Below, in pieces: positions 28,066 to 35,713 of a stretch of 64,000 nt of DNA. The notes under the pieces were generated by a model. It saw nothing but the letters and a program-made list of their open reading frames with translations. It searched no databases and had not been told where the DNA came from. Origin of the DNA: JAAYEA01 sp012689325. GTDB taxonomy: Bacteria; Chloroflexota; Anaerolineae; JAAYEA01. The stretch spans positions 1 through 64,000 of the forward strand of contig DAITVZ010000018.1 in NCBI GenBank assembly GCA_036841525.1, given 5' to 3'. A program made the translations under genes and the position numbers. How positions within the stretch are numbered: position 1 is the first letter of the stretch; the number at the start of each line of letters is the position of its first letter.

Positions 28066-28734
28066 ATGACGGTTACCCTGGATGACCTCCGGCGCGTCAA
28101 GCTGTTCGCGGGCCTGGCCCCCGCCTCCCTGGCGGCGCTGGCCCCGCTCGCCAGCGCGCGGAGCTACCGGGACGGCGACTCTATCCTGCTGGAGGGGGAG
28201 GAGGCCGCCGGCGTCTTGTTCGTGTTGGAGGGCGCGGCGCGGGTCTATCGCACGAGCCCGGAGGGGCGCGAGCAGACGCTGATCCTGCTGCACGCCGGGG
28301 ACGCGCTGAACCTGCCCACGCCCTTTGCCCCTTCCCCCGTCGCCCCCGCCAGCGCCGTGGCCGTGGGCGATTCGCGCCTGCTCGCCCTGCCGCTGGCGGC
28401 CTTTCGCCGCGCCGCCAGCGAGATCCCCGACCTCGCCCTGGCGGTGATGGGCGACCTCGCCGCCCGGCTGCGCCACTTTACCCGGCTCACCTATGACCTG
28501 AGCCTGCGCAGCGTCCGCGGGCGGCTGGCGCGGTTCCTGCTGCGCCATGCCAGCGCCGACGCCCCCAGCCCCGTGCGCTGGACCCAGGAGGAGGTCGCCG
28601 CCCAGCTCGGCACCGTCCGCGAGGTGGTCAGCCGCACGCTGCGCGCCTTTGTGCGCGAGGGCCTCATCCGCCTGGACCGCCAGCGCATCCTCATCCTGGA
28701 CCGCGAGGCCCTGGAGCGCGAATCCGAGTCCTAG
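28066..28734 (+). CDS. Crp/Fnr-family transcriptional regulator, probable HcpR-type
   Basis: 222 residues: a cyclic-nucleotide-binding-like sensor (about 10-125), a dimer helix (126-150), and a winged HTH (150-215) with WTQEEVAAQLGTVREVVSRT. The recognition helix has Arg185-Glu186-x3-Arg190, the RExxxR pattern that in E. coli CRP reads TGTGA. There are no N-terminal Fnr-type cysteines, and the cAMP pocket residues are not conserved by eye. A perfect TGTGA-N6-TCACA site lies 15 bases after its stop, before a ferredoxin, flavodiiron and hcp gene run. HcpR regulators with this site are known to control hcp in several phyla. The effector here is unknown. Confidence 0.88.
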   Translation: MTVTLDDLRRVKLFAGLAPASLAALAPLASARSYRDGDSILLEGEEAAGVLFVLEGAARVYRTSPEGREQTLILLHAGDALNLPTPFAPSPVAPASAVAVGDSRLLALPLAAFRRAASEIPDLALAVMGDLAARLRHFTRLTYDLSLRSVRGRLARFLLRHASADAPSPVRWTQEEVAAQLGTVREVVSRTLRAFVREGLIRLDRQRILILDREALERESES

Positions 28735-28749
28735 TTTTCCTCCCCCGGT

Positions 28750-28792
28750 TGTGACTTACATCACAGACGCCCGCCGCCCTCCTGGCTATACT
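28750..28792 (+). promoter_or_regulatory. Class II Crp/Fnr-type activator site and promoter
   Basis: TGTGA-CTTACA-TCACA (28750-28765) is a perfect palindromic site. A TATACT box lies at 28787-28792. Taking the start 7 bases after the box (28799), the site centre (28757.5) falls at -41.5, the class II activation position. The sequence at the -35 position (ACAGAC) is not a consensus hexamer, as expected for an activated promoter. It drives the ferredoxin gene and probably the genes after it. Confidence 0.82.
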
Positions 28793-28820
28793 ATGCTCGT
28801 AGCCAAGGAGGAAGAACGCG

Positions 28821-29033
28821 ATGCAAGATTGGGCGCTGCCGACGATCCACCCCCAAGAGTGCACGGGCTGTGGGCTGTGCGTCCAGTACTGCCCGACGGC
28901 GGCGGTCGAGTTGGTGGACGGCAAGCCGGTCATTGTCCGCCCCGCCGATTGCGCTTATTGCGGGCTGTGCGAGGAGAACTGCCCCACCGGCGCCATCGAG
29001 CTGGCCTACGAGATCGGGTTCGGCGCCGCCTGA
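28821..29033 (+). CDS. 2[4Fe-4S] ferredoxin
   Basis: 70 residues with two complete cluster motifs, CTGCGLCVQYCP and CAYCGLCEENCP, each followed by a TGAI/TAAV-type turn. It is a small low-potential electron carrier. AGGAGGA precedes ATG. It lies directly after the activator-type promoter and before the flavodiiron gene, so it may supply electrons to that protein or to Hcp. Confidence 0.93.
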   Translation: MQDWALPTIHPQECTGCGLCVQYCPTAAVELVDGKPVIVRPADCAYCGLCEENCPTGAIELAYEIGFGAA

Positions 29034-29071
29034 ACCCGCGCGCGTTCCCCACAGTACCGAGGAGGAAACCC

Positions 29072-30250
29072 ATGGAGAAACGAGAGATCAGGAGTCGAGT
29101 CTATTGGCTGGGCGTGGTGGATTGGGATCGCCGCCTTTTTGACTCGCTGGTCCCCCTGCCCGATGGCACCAGCTATAACGCCTATCTGATCCAGGGCAGC
29201 GCCAAGACCGCGCTGCTGGACACCGTGGACCCCGCCGTGACCGAGATGCTCCTGGCCCAACTGGCCGACGTCCCCGAGGTCCACTATATCGTGTCCCAAC
29301 ACGCCGAGCAGGACCATTCCGGCAGCATCCCCCACGTCCTGGCCAAATACCCCCAGGCCCAGGTGATCGCCACGGAAAAGGGCAAGGACCTGCTCATGCT
29401 CCACCTGGGCATCCCCGCGGAGCGGATCACCGCCGTGGCCGATGGCGAGGAGCTCTCGCTGGGCGATCGGACGCTGCGGTTCCTGCACACCCCCTGGGCG
29501 CATTGGCCCGAGACCATGTCCACTTACCTGGTGGAGGAGCGCATCCTCTTTTCCTGCGACCTCTTTGGGTCGCACCTGGCCACCTCCGACCTCTACGTCA
29601 CCGATGAGGGGCTGGCCTACGAGGGGGCCAAGCGCTACTTTGCCGAGATCATGATGCCCTTCCGCCGGTTCATCCAGCGCAACGTCGACAAGGTGCGGGC
29701 GCTGCCCCTCGACCTGATCGCGCCCAGCCACGGGCCGATCTATGGGCGGCCCGAGTTCATCCTGGAGGCCTACCGGGCCTGGCTCGCCGACGCGCCGAAG
29801 AACGTGGTGGTCATCCCGTACATCTCGATGCACGGCAGCACGCGGCTGATGGTGCAGCGGCTGGTGAGCGCCCTGGTGGCCCGCGGCGTCACGGTGCACC
29901 AGTTCGACCTGGCCGCCACCGATATCGGCAAGCTGGCCATGGCCCTGGTGGACGCGGCGACGCTGGTCGTCGGCACGCCCACGGTGCACGTGGGGCCGCA
30001 CCCCAACGTGGCCTATGCGGCCGTTCTCGCCAACGTGCTGCGGCCCAACCTGCGCTACGCCGCGGTCATTGGCTCCTATGGCTGGGGCACCAAGGCCGTG
30101 GAGCAGGTGGCCGGGATGATCCCCAACCTCAAGGTGGAGATCCTCGGCACGGTGCTGGCCAAGGGCGCGCCCACCGCCGCCGACTATGCCGCGCTGGACC
30201 AGCTCGCCGAGACCATCGCCGCCAAGCACCGCGAGGCGGGGCTGGCCTGA
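29072..30250 (+). CDS. fprA: Flavodiiron protein (FprA-type NO/O2 reductase)
   Basis: 392 residues from ATG 29072, with GAGGAGGA upstream; the much longer open frame to 28547 overlaps the Crp gene in another frame and is not real. The metallo-beta-lactamase domain holds the diiron ligands His77, Glu79, Asp81, His144 (HWPETM), Asp163 and His220. The flavodoxin domain starts near residue 245 with the FMN loop SMHGSTR. There is no C-terminal rubredoxin, so it needs separate electron donors, and two ferredoxin genes flank it. It reduces NO to N2O and/or O2 to water in the cytoplasm; which dominates cannot be told from sequence. Confidence 0.95.
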   Translation: MEKREIRSRVYWLGVVDWDRRLFDSLVPLPDGTSYNAYLIQGSAKTALLDTVDPAVTEMLLAQLADVPEVHYIVSQHAEQDHSGSIPHVLAKYPQAQVIATEKGKDLLMLHLGIPAERITAVADGEELSLGDRTLRFLHTPWAHWPETMSTYLVEERILFSCDLFGSHLATSDLYVTDEGLAYEGAKRYFAEIMMPFRRFIQRNVDKVRALPLDLIAPSHGPIYGRPEFILEAYRAWLADAPKNVVVIPYISMHGSTRLMVQRLVSALVARGVTVHQFDLAATDIGKLAMALVDAATLVVGTPTVHVGPHPNVAYAAVLANVLRPNLRYAAVIGSYGWGTKAVEQVAGMIPNLKVEILGTVLAKGAPTAADYAALDQLAETIAAKHREAGLA

Positions 30251-30270
30251 GCAGCGCGCAACTCGCTGGT

Positions 30271-30352
30271 TCATAGTGCGCGATCCATCGCGCTCCGGCA
30301 AAAGCCGTGATTCACCCTGCCATCAACAGCGCGCTGAAGCGCGCACTACAAA
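30271..30352. repeat. Inverted pair of REP-like palindromic repeats, copies 2 and 3
   Basis: Copy 2 has stem GCGCGA-TCCA-TCGCGC (30278-30293) preceded by TTCATAGT. Copy 3 has stem GCGCGC-TGAA-GCGCGC (30329-30344) followed by ACTACAAACTCGCGC, the reverse complement of the flank of copy 1 at 4946-4960. The two face each other about 35 bases apart in the gap between fprA and the second ferredoxin, like the paired REP arrangement of other bacteria. Confidence 0.65.
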
Positions 30353-30388
30353 CTCGCGCACATGCGAGATATGTGAACAGGAGACATG

Positions 30389-30763
30389 ATGAAACGACAA
30401 ATCGTCCACATCGATGAAGAGCTGTGCAATGGCTGCGGCGCCTGCGTGACGCCCTGCGCCGAGGGAGCCATCCAACTGGTGAACGGCAAGGCCAAGGTCG
30501 TGAGCGACTCGCTCTGCGACGGCGCTGGCTTTTGCCTGGCCGTCTGCCCCACCGGCGCGCTGACCATCGAGACCCGCGAGGCCGCCGCCTTTGATGAGCA
30601 CGCCGCCGAGCAACTCCAGCAGCAGCGCGGGACCACCTACATCGCCCAGCATTGCCACGTCTGCGGCGCCGGCGAGGACAAGCGCGTCCTGCTCCCCTGC
30701 CGCACCGAGGGTCGCAGCCTGTGGGTTTGCACCCGTTGCTTGCCCGCCCTGATCCACGGATAA
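30389..30763 (+). CDS. Ferredoxin-like protein with one altered cluster motif and a C-terminal zinc-type motif
   Basis: 124 residues. The first motif CNGCGACVTPC is complete. The second reads CDGAGFCLAVCP, with Ala in place of the second Cys, so one cluster may be [3Fe-4S] or have another ligand. The C-terminal 45 residues hold CHVCG and WVCTRC pairs, which look like a zinc or further metal site. ATG 30389 is chosen over 30386 for spacing from AGGAG. It lies between fprA and a methyltransferase gene. The partner is not known; electron transfer to FprA or Hcp is inferred from position. Confidence 0.88.
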   Translation: MKRQIVHIDEELCNGCGACVTPCAEGAIQLVNGKAKVVSDSLCDGAGFCLAVCPTGALTIETREAAAFDEHAAEQLQQQRGTTYIAQHCHVCGAGEDKRVLLPCRTEGRSLWVCTRCLPALIHG

Positions 30764-30773
30764 GGAGCGCGCC

Positions 30774-31544
30774 ATGGCCCCGATCCCGCTCTACGATGAC
30801 CTGAGCCAGGATTACGACCGTTTCGTCAACTGGGGGAACCGCCTCGCTTACGAGCTGCCCTTCATTGAGCGCCAACTGGCCGCGGTGGGGGCCAAGCGGG
30901 TGCTGGACGCCGCCTGCGGCACGGGGCAACACGCCCTGGCCCTGGCCCAGCGCGGCTATGACGTGACCGGCGCCGATCTCAGCGAGGGGATGATCGCCCA
31001 GGCCCGGCAGAACGCGGCGCGCCTGGGCGTCCCCGCGCGCTTTGCCGTGGCGGGCTTTGGCGAGCTGGCGACCCAGCTCGGCGGCGGGTTCGATGCGGTG
31101 CTCTGCCTGGGCAACAGCCTCCCCCACCTGCTGACGCCGGAAGACCTGGCGCTGGCGCTGGCCGATTTCGCGGCGGTGCTGCGACCCGGCGGGCTGCTGC
31201 TCGTCCAGAACCGCAATTTCACCCCCGTGGTGGCGCGCCGCGAGCGCTGGATGGGTCCGGAGCCCCACCGCGAAGGCGACCACGAATGGCTGTTCATCCG
31301 CTTCTACGACTGGGAGCCGGACGGTCGGGTGGCGTTCAACGTGATGACCCTCCGGCGGCAGGGCGATGGCCCCTGGCGGCAGTCGGTCAGCGCCACGCGG
31401 CTCTGGCCGCAGTTGGATGCGGACCTGCTGCCCGCGCTGGCCGAGGCGGGCCTGGGGGACGCCGCCTGCTGGGGCGATATGCAGGGCTCCCCCTATGTGG
31501 CCGAGTCCAGCGGCAACCTGATCATCACCGCGCACCGTTCGTGA
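30774..31544 (+). CDS. Class I SAM-dependent methyltransferase
   Basis: 256 residues. Motif I is VLDAACGTGQHA (about residues 43-54), the acidic end of beta-2 is VTGADLSEGMI, and motif IV-like is FDAVLCLGNSLPHLL. AAGGAGCG precedes ATG, 10 bases after the ferredoxin stop. The substrate cannot be told. Its place among redox genes is notable, but no mechanism is evident. Confidence 0.87.
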   Translation: MAPIPLYDDLSQDYDRFVNWGNRLAYELPFIERQLAAVGAKRVLDAACGTGQHALALAQRGYDVTGADLSEGMIAQARQNAARLGVPARFAVAGFGELATQLGGGFDAVLCLGNSLPHLLTPEDLALALADFAAVLRPGGLLLVQNRNFTPVVARRERWMGPEPHREGDHEWLFIRFYDWEPDGRVAFNVMTLRRQGDGPWRQSVSATRLWPQLDADLLPALAEAGLGDAACWGDMQGSPYVAESSGNLIITAHRS

Positions 31545-31552
31545 ATTCAAGG

Positions 31553-31558
31553 TATAAT
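31553..31558 (+). promoter_or_regulatory. Possible -10 box for the CopD-like gene and hcp
   Basis: TATAAT at 31553-31558, 21 bases before the next ATG. No recognisable -35 hexamer at the proper distance, so this may be an internal or activated promoter. Confidence 0.35.
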
Positions 31559-31578
31559 AAGCAAAGGGAGGAATCGTT

Positions 31579-32091
31579 ATGGCCAGCAAACAGATCGTCT
31601 TTGCCCTGATCACCTTTTTGCATGACCTGTTCACGGTCATCTGGATCGGCGGGCTCTTTTCCTTGGTGGTCGTGGTGGCGCCCGCCGCGCGAGGCGCCTT
31701 GGGGATGGGGCCGGAGACCAAAAAGCTCATGGCCGCCATTCAGAAGCGGCTCAGCACCCTGGTCTATCTCAGCATCGTGGTCTTGGCGATCACGGGGCTC
31801 CTGATGTCCAAGCGCGTGACGGCCTTCCAGGGGCTGCTTAGCTTTGCCAACACCTACTCGACCGTCCTTTCCATCAAGCACCTGGTCTACCTGGCCATGA
31901 TCGCGGTGGCCCTGGTGCGCAGCCTGGCCCTGGGCCGCAAGGTTTCTGGACCGTCGGTAATGGGGCCAGCGGCAGCCAAGCAGGAAAAGGCCAAGATGGC
32001 CCTTTCCGTGCTCAACCTGGCCTTGGGCATCGTCACGCTGCTGCTGAGCGGCTTCGCGGCAGCCCTTTCGGCGGGCAAGCCCCCGCTGTGA
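31579..32091 (+). CDS. Four-TM membrane protein, CopD-like
   Basis: 170 residues with hydrophobic spans at about 6-32, 57-78, 95-114 and 136-160. His residues at the membrane edge (FLHDLFTVIWIGG and SIKHLVYL) and the overall plan match CopD/heme-binding four-helix proteins. A metal or heme role is inference. GGGAGG precedes ATG. It sits 38 bases before hcp and may be co-transcribed with it. Confidence 0.7.
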   Translation: MASKQIVFALITFLHDLFTVIWIGGLFSLVVVVAPAARGALGMGPETKKLMAAIQKRLSTLVYLSIVVLAITGLLMSKRVTAFQGLLSFANTYSTVLSIKHLVYLAMIAVALVRSLALGRKVSGPSVMGPAAAKQEKAKMALSVLNLALGIVTLLLSGFAAALSAGKPPL

Positions 32092-32129
32092 TCGCTATCA
32101 TAAAAGAATAAGAAGGGGAGAAAGAAACG

Positions 32130-33809
32130 ATGAGCATGTTCTGTTACCAGTGTCAGGAGACGGCCCGGAACGAGGGCTGCACCGTGCGCGGCGTCTGCGG
32201 CAAGAACGCCGAGGTCTCGGCGCTGCAAGATGGGCTGGTCTGGCTGCTGAAGGGGCTATCCTTCTACGGCGCCAAGGCCCGCGAGCTGGGCGTCGCCAAC
32301 GCCGAGTCCGATCTGTTCGTGGTCGAGGCGCTCTTTGCCACCATCACCAACGCCAACTTTGACCCCGAGCGCTTTGTGGACCTGAGCAAGGAGGCCCTGC
32401 GCTTCCGCGACCAGATGGCCTGCTGGTTCGAGCCGGCCTACCAGAAAAAGCACGGGGCGGCCTATGCGGGCCCGCTGCCCGCTGCCGCCACCTGGAAGCC
32501 GGCGGTGGGCGACCTGGCCGAGTTCGTGGGCCAAGGCGCGCAGGTGGGCGTCCTGGCCGACGCCACGCTGGACGCCGATATCCGCTCCCTGCGCGAGCTG
32601 CTGATCTACGGGCTCAAGGGCATGGCCGCCTATGCCGACCACGCCTACGTCCTGGGCCACCAGGATGACGAGGTGCTCGCCTTCATGCAGGCGGCCCTGG
32701 CGGCGACGCTGGACGACAGCCTCACGGTCAACGACCTGGTGGGCTGGGTGCTCCGGGCGGGGCAGATGGGCGTCAAGGTGATGGCCCTGCTGGACGCGGC
32801 CAACACCGGCGCCTATGGCAACCCCGAGCTGACCCTGGTCAACCTCGGCGTCAAGCCCGGGCCGGGCATCCTGGTCAGCGGCCACGACCTGCGCGACCTG
32901 GAGGAGCTGCTGCAACAGACCGAGGGGAAGGGGATCAACATCTATACCCACGGCGAGATGCTCCCCGCCAACGCTTACCCCGGGCTGAAAAAGTACCCGC
33001 ACCTGGCGGGCAACTATGGCTCCTCCTGGTGGCACCAGGCCACCGAGTTCGAGCAGTTCGGCGGCCCCATCCTGATGACCACCAACTGCATCGTGCCGCC
33101 TAAGGACAGCTACAAGGGCCGTCTCTTCACCACCGGCATGGCCGGCTGGCCAGGCGCGGTCCACATCCCCGACCGGCATCCCGGCCAGCAGAAGGACTTT
33201 ACGCCGGTCATCGAAAAGGCGCTCCTCTCCGATAGCCCGCAAGCGCTGGAGGAGGGGACCATGCCCATCGGCCTGGCCCACGCCACGGTGCTGAGCCTGG
33301 CCGACAAGGTCGTCGAGGCGGTCAAGAGCGGGGCGATCAAGCGCTTCGTGGTCATGGCCGGCTGCGATGGCCGCCAGAAGGGCCGCGGCTATTATAGCGA
33401 GGTCGCCGAGCAACTGCCCGAGGACACGGTGATCCTCACCGCGGGCTGCGCCAAGTATCGCTATAACAAGCTCAACCTGGGCAACATCGGCGGCATCCCG
33501 CGGGTGCTGGACGCCGGGCAGTGCAACGACTCGTACTCGCTGGTGGTGGTGGCGCAGGCGCTGGCCAAGGCCTTTGGCCTGGACGACATCAACGAGCTGC
33601 CGATCTCGTACGACATTGCCTGGTACGAGCAAAAGGCCGTGATCGTGCTGCTGGCGCTCTTGTCCCTGGGCGTCAAGCACATTCGCCTCGGCCCCACGCT
33701 GCCCGCCTTCCTTTCGCCCAACGTGGTCAAGGTGCTGGTGGAGAATTTCGATATCAAGCCCATCACCACGGCGGAGCAGGACGTGGCCGCCATCGCGGTG
33801 GGCCAGTAA
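32130..33809 (+). CDS. hcp: Hybrid cluster protein (hydroxylamine reductase)
   Basis: 559 residues. The N-terminal cluster ligands Cys5, Cys8, Cys17 and Cys23 follow the class I spacing of anaerobes. The hybrid Fe-S-O cluster region is present: SGHDLRDLEELLQQTEG, YTHGEMLPANAYP, TTNCIVPP, MAGCDGR, TAGCAKYR and GQCNDSYS, plus the Glu/Lys pair in YEQKAV. In other bacteria Hcp detoxifies NO (to N2O) or reduces hydroxylamine and can nitrosylate proteins. The gene lies downstream of an HcpR-type regulator and site and beside fprA, which supports an NO role. A GGGGAG site precedes ATG. Confidence 0.97.
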   Translation: MSMFCYQCQETARNEGCTVRGVCGKNAEVSALQDGLVWLLKGLSFYGAKARELGVANAESDLFVVEALFATITNANFDPERFVDLSKEALRFRDQMACWFEPAYQKKHGAAYAGPLPAAATWKPAVGDLAEFVGQGAQVGVLADATLDADIRSLRELLIYGLKGMAAYADHAYVLGHQDDEVLAFMQAALAATLDDSLTVNDLVGWVLRAGQMGVKVMALLDAANTGAYGNPELTLVNLGVKPGPGILVSGHDLRDLEELLQQTEGKGINIYTHGEMLPANAYPGLKKYPHLAGNYGSSWWHQATEFEQFGGPILMTTNCIVPPKDSYKGRLFTTGMAGWPGAVHIPDRHPGQQKDFTPVIEKALLSDSPQALEEGTMPIGLAHATVLSLADKVVEAVKSGAIKRFVVMAGCDGRQKGRGYYSEVAEQLPEDTVILTAGCAKYRYNKLNLGNIGGIPRVLDAGQCNDSYSLVVVAQALAKAFGLDDINELPISYDIAWYEQKAVIVLLALLSLGVKHIRLGPTLPAFLSPNVVKVLVENFDIKPITTAEQDVAAIAVGQ

Positions 33810-33870
33810 CGGTTTCCCTGGGGAGCCGGGCGGCGGCCCTGCCTGGCTCCCGTGTTGAGGAGGTGCGCGC

Positions 33871-35187
33871 ATGAGCGAATATATCAATAACCAGACCAAG
33901 CGCCAGGAGGCGCTCAAGCAAGTGATCCGCCAGCTCCATGACGGGCGGACGGTGGACGAGGTCAAGGCCCAGTTCGCCGAGTTGCTGGAGGACGTGGGCG
34001 CTACCGAGATCGCCCAGTTGGAGCAGGCGCTGATCTCCGAGGGGCTCCCCGAGACCGAGGTGAAGCGGCTCTGCGACGTGCATGTGGCCGTCTTTCGCGA
34101 GTCGCTGGAGGCCGAGGCCAAGCCCGAGAGCCTGCCCGGCCACCCGGTGCATACCTTCCTGGCGGAGAACGCCGCCGCGGCCAAGGTGCTGGACGAACTG
34201 GGCGCGGCGTTGGAGGCGCTCAAGGCGTCGCCGGGCCTCGCCACGCTGGGCCAGGCGCGGCAAGCCCTGGCCAAGATGCGCGAGTACGAGAAGCATTACC
34301 TGCGCAAGGAGAACATCCTCTTTCCCTACCTGGAAAAGCACGACTTTCGCGGCCCCTCCGCGGTGATGTGGGCGATCCACGACGACGTCCGCGCCGATTG
34401 GAAGGCGCTGGCGGCGCTCTTGGAGCGCGGCCCGGCCGGCGGCCCCGCGGCGCTCAAGGACGAGGTGAACCGGCTCTACCTCTCCATGTCCACGGCCGTC
34501 CGCGAGATGTTCTTCAAGGAGCAGAATATCCTGCATCCTGCGGCGCTGGAAAAGCTGAGCCTGGAGGAATGGGCGGCCGTCCGCGCGCAAGAGGCCGAGA
34601 TCGGCTACGCCTATGTGCAGCCCGGCGACCAGTGGCCGCCCGCCGAGCTGGCCGAGCGAGCCAGGACGGCGCCGCGCCCCGTCTCGGAGGTCCAGTACGC
34701 CGAGGCTGGGGAGGGCGCGCCCGAGGCGGCGCCCGAAGCGGCGGCGCCCGCGGTGTCGACCAGCTCTGCCTCCGCCCTTTCCGTGACGCTGGGGCTGGAG
34801 ACGGGCCACCTGACCCATTGGGAGCTCAACGCCATCCTCAAGTCGCTGCCGGTGGATATCACCTACGTGGGCGCCGACGACCGGGTGCGCTTTTTCTCCC
34901 AGGGGCCCGAGCGGGTCTTTCCGCGCTCGCCCGCCATCATCGGCCGGCTGGTGCAGCAGTGCCACCCGCCCAAGAGCGTGCACAAGGTGCAGATGATCCT
35001 GGAGGATTTCCGCGCTGGACGCCGCGACGTGGCCGAGTTCTGGATCCAGTCGCAGGGCAAATTCATCCACATCGTCTATGTGCCCATCCGCGACGAGCAG
35101 GGCGCCTATCAGGGCGCGCTGGAGATCACCCAGGACGCCACCCACCTGCGCGGCCTGCAAGGCGAAAAGCGCCTGCTGGACGACTGA
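33871..35187 (+). CDS. DUF438-hemerythrin-PAS protein
   Basis: 438 residues: DUF438 (about 1-85), a hemerythrin-type HHE four-helix domain (about 90-235) and a C-terminal PAS domain (about 310-430). The HHE domain has His/Glu ligand candidates in GHPVHTFLAEN, HYLRKENILFPYLEKH, IHDDVRADW and FKEQNILHPA. The PAS has the conserved GRLVQQCHPPKSVHKV. An Ala/Pro/Glu-rich linker (about 265-305) joins the last two. The combination suggests sensing of O2 or NO by a diiron site with signal output through PAS. It lies directly after hcp. Function is inferred. Confidence 0.86.
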   Translation: MSEYINNQTKRQEALKQVIRQLHDGRTVDEVKAQFAELLEDVGATEIAQLEQALISEGLPETEVKRLCDVHVAVFRESLEAEAKPESLPGHPVHTFLAENAAAAKVLDELGAALEALKASPGLATLGQARQALAKMREYEKHYLRKENILFPYLEKHDFRGPSAVMWAIHDDVRADWKALAALLERGPAGGPAALKDEVNRLYLSMSTAVREMFFKEQNILHPAALEKLSLEEWAAVRAQEAEIGYAYVQPGDQWPPAELAERARTAPRPVSEVQYAEAGEGAPEAAPEAAAPAVSTSSASALSVTLGLETGHLTHWELNAILKSLPVDITYVGADDRVRFFSQGPERVFPRSPAIIGRLVQQCHPPKSVHKVQMILEDFRAGRRDVAEFWIQSQGKFIHIVYVPIRDEQGAYQGALEITQDATHLRGLQGEKRLLDD

Positions 35188-35291
35188 GCGGATGGGACGC
35201 GGATTCCGCAGATTGACACAGATTCCAGACCTATCCTGGTCCTGATGAACGCGAGGCATGCTGTCTTGCGAAAGAGATGAGGAGGAGAACC

Positions 35292-35633
35292 ATGATCAAG
35301 ACGTTACGAGTGGCCGACGCGCCCGATGCCCCGAACCCGCACGGCGTCAGCGTGCGCAAGATGTACGACACCGAGCACGCCCAGTTGATGCACATCACCC
35401 TGCAGCCCGGCGAGGCGCTCAAGCGGCACATCACCCCGGTGGATGTCTTTTTCTACGCTGTGGAGGGCCGCGGCGTGGTCGAGATCGGCGACGAGCGGGT
35501 CACCGTGGAGGCCGACACCATCGTGGAGAGCCCGGCGCGCATCCCGCACCGGCTCGTCAACGAGAGCGATGGCGTCTTTCGCGTGCTGGTGACCAAGGTC
35601 CCCCGCCCGACGGAGGCGACGCGGCTGCTATAG
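35292..35633 (+). CDS. Small cupin-domain protein
   Basis: 113 residues from ATG 35292, with GGAGGAG upstream. A single cupin barrel with motif 1 around PGEALKRHITPVDVFFYAVEG and motif 2 around ARIPHRLVNES. Metal-binding His residues are partly kept (His in KRHI and PHRL). No catalytic role can be assigned. It is the last plus-strand gene of the redox island and is followed by a terminator. Confidence 0.82.
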   Translation: MIKTLRVADAPDAPNPHGVSVRKMYDTEHAQLMHITLQPGEALKRHITPVDVFFYAVEGRGVVEIGDERVTVEADTIVESPARIPHRLVNESDGVFRVLVTKVPRPTEATRLL

Positions 35634-35664
35634 CGCCGGAGCACTGATAGACTGAACATACTGG

Positions 35665-35713
35665 GCCACTGAGCACGGACCGGAACGCGGTCGCTCAGTG
35701 GCTCTGCGTTTTT
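35665..35713 (+). terminator. Terminator between cupin gene and convergent APH-like gene
   Basis: Outer arms 35665-35674 and 35693-35702 (GCCACTGAGC), inner stem GACCG/CGGTC, then TTTTT at 35709-35713. It overlaps the last codons of the convergent minus-strand gene. Confidence 0.75.

Noticed and set aside
24736..28548. Minus-strand open frame of 1,270 codons antisense to the GH38 gene
   Set aside because: No protein-like composition or motif. It is a by-product of G/C-rich third positions in the plus-strand gene, which shows clear GH38 motifs.
32087..32102. Second HcpR-type site before hcp (TGTGA-TCGCTA-TCATA)
   Set aside because: Nine of ten positions fit, but it overlaps the stop codon of the preceding gene. 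Its spacing would put the start site at or after the hcp ATG. Probably chance; kept only as a note.
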